Assembly: GCA_964242945.1 (NCBI GenBank)
Contig: CAXTCF010000056.1
Location: forward strand, 1 to 22,307
Source: Mesorhizobium_B sp964242945
GTDB taxonomy: Bacteria; Pseudomonadota; Alphaproteobacteria; Rhizobiales; Rhizobiaceae
Direction of reading: 5' to 3'
Length of the DNA stretch: 22,307 bases
This document shows positions 18,376 through 22,307 of the stretch, one piece after another. The notes under the pieces were generated by a model. It was not told the origin of the DNA. It saw only the letters and a list, made by a program, of their open reading frames with translations, and did no database searches. Each line of letters begins with the position of its first letter. The stretch's first letter is position 1. The position numbers and the translations under genes are program-made.

Positions 18376-18995
18376 TCAGAGGTTCTCAGGCGTGTGGAGT
18401 TCGAAGGGAAGAAAAATCTGGCTGGGAATGCCGGCGCCTGCGTGTTCCAGCGCCTGCGCCACGACTGCCACGAGTTCGCGGCCGATCCCGTCGAGCGGCT
18501 CGGCGATGGCGAGCGTCAGCAGCCCGCTGCTCAAGCCCGCGCGGGATTCCGGCGTGATGTGGTTGCAGATCGTCACCGGCAGAGGCCTGCTGCCGCCCGC
18601 AGCGCGGCCAGCGCGCCCTCGGTGCCCCCGCCTGCGAGGTAGCAGCCGGTGAAGTCGGGATGCGCCTGCATCAGTTCGGTCAGCGCGGCATAGAAGCCGA
18701 TGGCGCTGGCCGCGTCATAGACGCGCTTTGCCGTGTCCTCGCGCACGGCCGCACCGCCGCCTAGAGCATCGGACGGCTAATCGCACGCAGTCTGCCGGCC
18801 GGGGGCGGGTGCAGGCGTCGTTGTTGGCCTCGGCCGGGCAACAGCCCGACGCTCGCCCACCGCCTAGCCTGCATCCCGCCCCCAACCACCAGCCTGCATC
18901 CGATTAACCGTCCGATGCTCTAGGATCCGGTTGACCGTCGCCACGCTGACGCCGGACGCCTTTGCCAGGTCGGCAATCGTCGGCCGCTTGACCAT
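18376..18995 (-). pseudogene. LacI-family regulator, broken by insertion, deletion and frameshift
   Basis: The ATG at 18995 begins MVKRPTIADLAKASGVSVATVNRIL, a textbook LacI helix-turn-helix. After Leu-25 the frame runs into a 157-bp element. On its far side the gene continues as GGGAAVREDTAKRVYDAASAIGFYA, the rest of the DNA-binding domain, and then jumps directly to LTELMQAHPDFTGCYLAGGG, which belongs far into the sugar-binding domain. About 190 residues of a normal 340-residue LacI protein are missing. A stop at 18575-18573 shows a further frameshift: the C-terminal part continues in another frame as VTICNHITPESRAGLSSG to HTPENL, ending at 18376. The gene cannot make a working repressor. 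A short CGCGC/GCGCG hairpin follows its end. Former targets are unknown. Confidence 0.85.
18764..18920 (+). mobile_element. 157-bp MITE-like element with terminal inverted repeats and TA target duplication
   Basis: The ends are perfect 13-bp inverted repeats GAGCATCGGACGG, extending imperfectly to about 53 bp (8 mismatches in the first 46). The centre (CGTCGTTGTTGGC against GCAACAGCCCGACG) also pairs, so nearly the whole element can fold into one hairpin. TA flanks both ends (18762-18763 and 18921-18922) within CTAG. It encodes no transposase. Removing it with one TA restores CCTAGG and the lacI reading frame. The TA duplication suggests mobilisation by an IS630/Tc1-mariner type transposase encoded elsewhere; that is inference. 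A second copy is at 22237. Confidence 0.85.
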
Positions 18996-19027
18996 CTTGC
19001 TGCCCGCGCCCCCGCTTGAGACTTCAT

Positions 19028-19069
19028 GATGCGTTCCGGTGCAGATAGTTGCAAGCCGGATGACGCATC
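19028..19069. promoter_or_regulatory. Dyad in the lacI remnant-msrB divergent gap
   Basis: GATGCGTTCCGG (19028-19039) pairs with CCGGATGACGCATC (19056-19069) with a 2-nt bulge. It lies 33 bp from the lacI remnant start, in the gap between divergent genes, and could be an old LacI operator or a leader hairpin for msrB. A poor -35/-10 pair (TTGCAC 19116, TACTTA 19138) may serve msrB; neither is strong. Confidence 0.3.
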
Positions 19070-19191
19070 GGAAGCGGGGACACATCAAGTGCCCGTGTTC
19101 GCAAGTGCTGCAACCTTGCACGCGGCAGCCGGAAATCTACTTAAAAGCCGAGGTTCTCGCGCCGCTGCGGCGAAGAACGAGGAGCGAGAGA

Positions 19192-19605
19192 ATGTTGGAT
19201 AAGACCTATCCCGTAACCCACACGGACGCCGAGTGGCATCAGATCCTGACGCCGGAGCAGTTTCGCGTGATGCGCGAGCACGGCACGGAGCGGCCGGGAA
19301 GCTGTGCGCTGTTGACGGAGAAGCGGGCGGGCGCCTTCTCCTGCGCCGGCTGCGACTCGGCCCTTTTCGAGACCAAGGAGAAGTTCGAGTCCGGCACGGG
19401 CTGGCCGAGCTTCACCGAGCCGGTGCAAGGCGCGATCGAGGAAACGACCGACCGCTCCTACGGCATGGTGCGCACGGAGGTGCATTGCGCCACCTGCGGC
19501 AGCCATCTCGGCCACGTCTTCCCCGACGGTCCGAAGCCTTCCGGCCTGCGCTACTGCATCAACGGCGTAGCGCTGAACTTCGAGCCGGCCACGCAAAACG
19601 CATAA
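19192..19605 (+). CDS. msrB: Peptide-methionine (R)-S-oxide reductase
   Basis: MsrB reduces methionine-R-sulfoxide in oxidised proteins using thioredoxin. The 137-residue product has the conserved SGTGWPSFTEP block, two zinc-binding CxxC motifs (CAGC near 47-50 and CATC near 96-99), HLGHVFPDGP, and the catalytic cysteine in RYCINGVALNF. I chose ATG 19192 because GAGGAG at 19179-19184 is a good ribosome-binding site 7 nt upstream and MLDKTYPVTHTDAEW fits the family; the frame stays open to 19039 but the extension is unlike MsrB. It stands alone, divergent from the lacI remnant and convergent with the kinase gene. The protein is probably cytoplasmic, since no signal peptide is seen. Confidence 0.95.
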   Translation: MLDKTYPVTHTDAEWHQILTPEQFRVMREHGTERPGSCALLTEKRAGAFSCAGCDSALFETKEKFESGTGWPSFTEPVQGAIEETTDRSYGMVRTEVHCATCGSHLGHVFPDGPKPSGLRYCINGVALNFEPATQNA

Positions 19606-19613
19606 GAGCAGCT

Positions 19614-19786
19614 AACAAAACCGCAGGGCCGTACCAAGCGCCCTCGTGGTTCGACAGGCTCACCATGAGGGCTGTTGGAGCGTTGGCGCCTGTCGCAGCG
19701 TTTCAGACAGCTCCCGCGTTTCAACAGCCCTCATGGTGAGCTTGTCGAACCACGAGGGCGCTTGGCGCTGATCCCACGGTTTTGTT
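19614..19786. repeat. 173-bp long inverted repeat filling the msrB-kinase convergent gap
   Basis: A 44-bp arm (19634-19677) is matched by 19722-19765 with a single mismatch. Outside it, AACAAAACCG (19614-19623) and CGGTTTTGTT (19777-19786) pair perfectly, and CTGTC/GACAG can pair in the loop. The arm sequence (…GGTTCGACAGGCTCACCATGAGG…) belongs, as I recall, to a palindromic repeat common in alphaproteobacterial intergenic regions. It could serve as a bidirectional transcription stop for the convergent msrB and kinase genes. Confidence 0.75.
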
Positions 19787-19793
19787 GGGTTGC

Positions 19794-22172
19794 TCAAGCC
19801 TGGAACTGGTCGAGCGGCGCGCGGAACTCCACCTCCAGCCCCGTTTGGGCGAAGGTCCTGGTGACGCTGCCGGTTCCCACCAGCCCGGTTTGCACAAGCC
19901 GGGAGCCGAAGCCCGTCCGGGAGGGTTCCGCTGCCGCCGGGCCGCCGCGCTCTTTCCATTGCAGGACGATCTCCGGGCCGGCCGCGGTGTCTTCCACTGT
20001 CCATTGGATGCGGACGCGGCCGCCGCTCACAGTCAGCGCGCCGTATTTCAAGGCGTTCGTCGCCAGTTCGTGCAGGATCAGGGATAGGGAAAGCGCCGCC
20101 TTCGAGCCGACCATCAGGTCGGGACCTTCGATCCGGAACTGGGCGGGATCGCCGTGGGAAGCCAAGGCGCCGCGCACCACCGTCATCATGCGGGCCGCAG
20201 CCCAGTCCTCCTGAAGCAGAAGGTCGTGCGCGCCGGAAAGCGCGGCGATGCGGCTGTTGAAGGCTTGCACCGCCGAGCGGTCGGATACGGATTTCAGCGT
20301 CTGCGCGGCGATCGCCTGCACCAAAGCCAGCGTGTTCTTCAGGCGGTGGCTCATCTCCCCGTTGAGGAGGGCACGCTGCTCTTCCGCGCGCACTTTGGCG
20401 ACGGCCGCCTGGGTGCGGTCGGCGACAGTGCGCAGGAAGGCGAGCTCCTCGCCGGAGAAGCCGCGGGGGCGGTCGAAATGCAGAAACATCACGGCGGTGA
20501 ATTCGCCGCGGTCGAAGATCGGCAGGTTGACCAGGACGCGGACGCCCATGCCGATCAGCACTTCCGCATTGTCGCGCGTGCGGGGATCGGTGGTGACGTC
20601 CTCCACGATCACCGTCTTGTTGCGCTTCAGCTCGTCGATGAACAAACCGTAGTCCCGGAAGTGGTGAATGCCGGCGAGGCTGCCGGCGCCTGAGTCCCGC
20701 CAGTCCGGCTGCATCGCCACGGTCTCGGCCCGCGCGTCCACGACGCCGTAGCCCGTCCGCGTGGCGCCCAGCAGTTCGGCCATCGCTTCAGCGCCCGCAA
20801 AGGCGATGGCGCCGATGTCGTCGCGATCGCGCAAGGCGTCGCCCAGCCTGAGCAGGGCTGCCTGCCGGTCCGCCGCAAGCCGTTCCGCCGTGGTGTTGCG
20901 CGCGATCTTGATGAAGCCCTGCGGCTCGCCCGACGCATCGCGCGGCAGGGGGCGCATCGTTCCGCTGAGATGGACACGCCGGCCGTCCAGCCTTCGGTGC
21001 CAGCGTTCGTCGGTCGCGACGCCTTGCGAGGCTGCCGTGGCCACCTCTTTCTCCGGCGCTCCCGCCGCCCTGTCCTCCGGCGTGAAGATATCGGCGATCG
21101 GCCGGCCCGCCATGACACCCTGCGTTTCGCCGAAGATCTCCTCCGCACCTGCCGACCAGCCGGTGACGCGGTGTTCGGCATCGATCGTGATGATGGCATA
21201 GTCTCGCGCGCCTTCCACGATCAGGCGCAGCCGCTCCTCGCTCTGGCGCAGCGCTTCACCGCCGGTGACGCGCTCCGTGACGTCGATGCCTTCCACGAAG
21301 ATGCCGGAAACGTTGCCTTCCGCGTCCCTGAGCGGCTGATAGACGAAATCCGCATAGCGCTCGCGCACCGGGCCGCCGGGTTCCTCCTGGACCGCATAGA
21401 GGACGCCCGTGCCGTTGAAAGCCTTGCCGGTCCGGAACACGGTGTCGAGCAGGGCAACAAAGCCTTGCGCGGCGGCGTCCGGCAGGGCTTCCGCCACGGG
21501 GAGGCCGAGGAGGGGACGGTGTCCGACGAGCCTGAGGTAGCCGGGGTTGATCCTATCCAGCCGGTGCTCAGGGCCGCTGAGCAGCGCCATGAAGGTCGGC
21601 GCCTGCTCGAACATCTGCTTCAGCTGCTCGCGCTCCGCGGCAAGCGCACCTTGCGCCGACTCCAGCGCCTGCCTTGTGGTCACGCCCCTGGTGGTTTCGT
21701 TGACGATATTGAGGAAGCCGGCGATTTCGCCCGCGTCGTCGAAGAGGGGGCTGTAGGAAAAGGTCCAGCAGGTCTGCTCGGTCACGCCGCCCCTTGTGAG
21801 AGCCAGGGGCAGATCATCTTCTCCCGAACTCTCCCCAGCCATCGCCCGCTCGAAGTAAGGGCGGACGCCTTCGAAGACCTCGCTCCAGAACGCCTTGAAC
21901 GGCGCGCCGATCGGCTCGCCCGGCATGCCCTGGAGCGTCGGGGCGTAGGCTGCGTTGAAAAACTGGTGGAGGTCCGGTCCCCAGAAGAAGTTGATGGACT
22001 GGCGCGTGGTCAGCACGAAGCGAAGCGTGGCGCGCAACGCTTCCGGCCAATCCTCGATGGGACCGATCGAGGTCTGCGACCAGTCCTTGTTCAGAATGCC
22101 TTGTCCAATCCATCCTTGATTGGAAAGGAACTCGGCAAACTTCCTGGCACGGACGGCTGCACCGTCGTCCAT
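19794..22172 (-). CDS. PAS/GAF sensor histidine kinase, HWE family
   Basis: The 792-residue soluble kinase has three PAS-like domains (about 25-165, 185-300 and 312-430), a GAF domain (about 440-595), a HWE dimerisation/phosphoacceptor domain with the likely phosphorylated His609 in MSHRLKNTLALVQ, and an ATPase domain with HELATNALKYGAL (701-713), the WKE signature (739-741) and GFGSRL (754-759). HWE kinases are most common in Rhizobiales and often sense light or redox through PAS/GAF cofactors; no LOV-type cysteine motif stood out to me. I chose ATG 22172 (MDDGAAVRARKFAEF). A longer frame to 22259 starts inside the mobile element and is rejected. No transmembrane segments and no response regulator are seen nearby. 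Confidence 0.92.
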   Translation of the reverse strand: MDDGAAVRARKFAEFLSNQGWIGQGILNKDWSQTSIGPIEDWPEALRATLRFVLTTRQSINFFWGPDLHQFFNAAYAPTLQGMPGEPIGAPFKAFWSEVFEGVRPYFERAMAGESSGEDDLPLALTRGGVTEQTCWTFSYSPLFDDAGEIAGFLNIVNETTRGVTTRQALESAQGALAAEREQLKQMFEQAPTFMALLSGPEHRLDRINPGYLRLVGHRPLLGLPVAEALPDAAAQGFVALLDTVFRTGKAFNGTGVLYAVQEEPGGPVRERYADFVYQPLRDAEGNVSGIFVEGIDVTERVTGGEALRQSEERLRLIVEGARDYAIITIDAEHRVTGWSAGAEEIFGETQGVMAGRPIADIFTPEDRAAGAPEKEVATAASQGVATDERWHRRLDGRRVHLSGTMRPLPRDASGEPQGFIKIARNTTAERLAADRQAALLRLGDALRDRDDIGAIAFAGAEAMAELLGATRTGYGVVDARAETVAMQPDWRDSGAGSLAGIHHFRDYGLFIDELKRNKTVIVEDVTTDPRTRDNAEVLIGMGVRVLVNLPIFDRGEFTAVMFLHFDRPRGFSGEELAFLRTVADRTQAAVAKVRAEEQRALLNGEMSHRLKNTLALVQAIAAQTLKSVSDRSAVQAFNSRIAALSGAHDLLLQEDWAAARMMTVVRGALASHGDPAQFRIEGPDLMVGSKAALSLSLILHELATNALKYGALTVSGGRVRIQWTVEDTAAGPEIVLQWKERGGPAAAEPSRTGFGSRLVQTGLVGTGSVTRTFAQTGLEVEFRAPLDQFQA

Positions 22173-22236
22173 CGTTCTAGATTCCCACCCTCGCGGCCGC
22201 TTGTCTTGACGCCAAGTCGCCCGGAAGGAACGCTTA

Positions 22237-22307
22237 GAGCATCGGACGGTTGATCGCACGCAGTCTGCCGGCCGGGGGCGGGCGCAGGCGTCGTTGTTGG
22301 CCTCGGC
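22237..22307 (+). mobile_element. Second copy of the MITE-like element (cut by the window edge)
   Basis: The 71 visible bases match the first 71 bases of the copy at 18764 with three substitutions, in the same orientation and again preceded by TA (22235-22236). It lies 64 bp upstream of the kinase start and may replace or carry part of its promoter. Confidence 0.85.

Noticed and set aside
18349..18652. Two ~98-codon + strand frames over the lacI remnant
   Set aside because: They have low-complexity Arg/Ala-rich translations, while the opposite strand carries clear LacI fragments.
19660..20004. Small frames with QAPSWFDKLTMR-like peptides on both strands
   Set aside because: These are translations of the palindromic repeat running into kinase DNA; such peptides recur as annotation artefacts wherever the repeat occurs.
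22173..22259. 29-residue N-terminal extension of the HWE kinase
   Set aside because: Its first residues are encoded by the mobile-element inverted repeat, so it is an accident of the insertion. It is noted in the findings as a possible upstream start.

Overview
The window reads as a chromosomal segment from an alphaproteobacterium of the order Hyphomicrobiales (Rhizobiales), most like the Brucella/Mesorhizobium/Phyllobacteriaceae group. Three things point there: an Omp19-type outer-membrane lipoprotein next to zapE and mdh, the cluster mdh-sucC-sucD-sucA-sucB followed by lpdA, and a HWE-family sensor kinase. The DNA is GC-rich, so long open frames antisense to real genes are common and were left out.

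Layout. The 3' part of an omp19-like gene (2-388) is followed by zapE (419-1570). A 189-bp regulatory gap holds a perfect 16-bp palindrome and a leader hairpin. Next comes the TCA block on the + strand: mdh, a small secreted four-cysteine protein, sucC, a Fic-domain enzyme wedged between sucC and sucD, sucD, sucA and sucB. A lipoprotein (DUF3833-like) and a secreted protein of unknown function are joined to the end of sucB by 4-base overlaps. An overlapping DUF4160/DUF2442 pair follows, flanked by short direct repeats, then a MAPEG membrane protein, a type II NADH dehydrogenase and lpdA, the E3 subunit of 2-oxoacid dehydrogenases. htpG lies convergently on the - strand with a heat-shock-like promoter. 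Beyond it are the remains of a LacI-family regulator broken by a 157-bp MITE-like element, then msrB (+), a long inverted repeat, and a HWE histidine kinase (-). A second copy of the MITE-like element runs off the end of the window, 64 bp upstream of the kinase start.

How the genes work together. MDH, succinyl-CoA synthetase (SucCD), the E1 and E2 subunits of 2-oxoglutarate dehydrogenase (SucA, SucB) and its E3 (LpdA) form the oxidative arm from 2-oxoglutarate to oxaloacetate, and NDH-2 can re-oxidise the NADH. The accessory parts are the Fic gene inside the sucCD operon, the DUF4160/DUF2442 pair, and the repeat-rich stretch from htpG to the right edge.

The best leads are: (1) the Fic enzyme, with its own inhibitory helix and an AT-rich dyad over its likely promoter, in tight register with sucD; (2) the small non-autonomous element, whose removal with one target-site copy rejoins the lacI frame exactly; (3) the palindrome upstream of mdh; and (4) the direct repeats bracketing the DUF4160/DUF2442 module. 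No rRNA, tRNA, CRISPR array or complete insertion sequence was seen.
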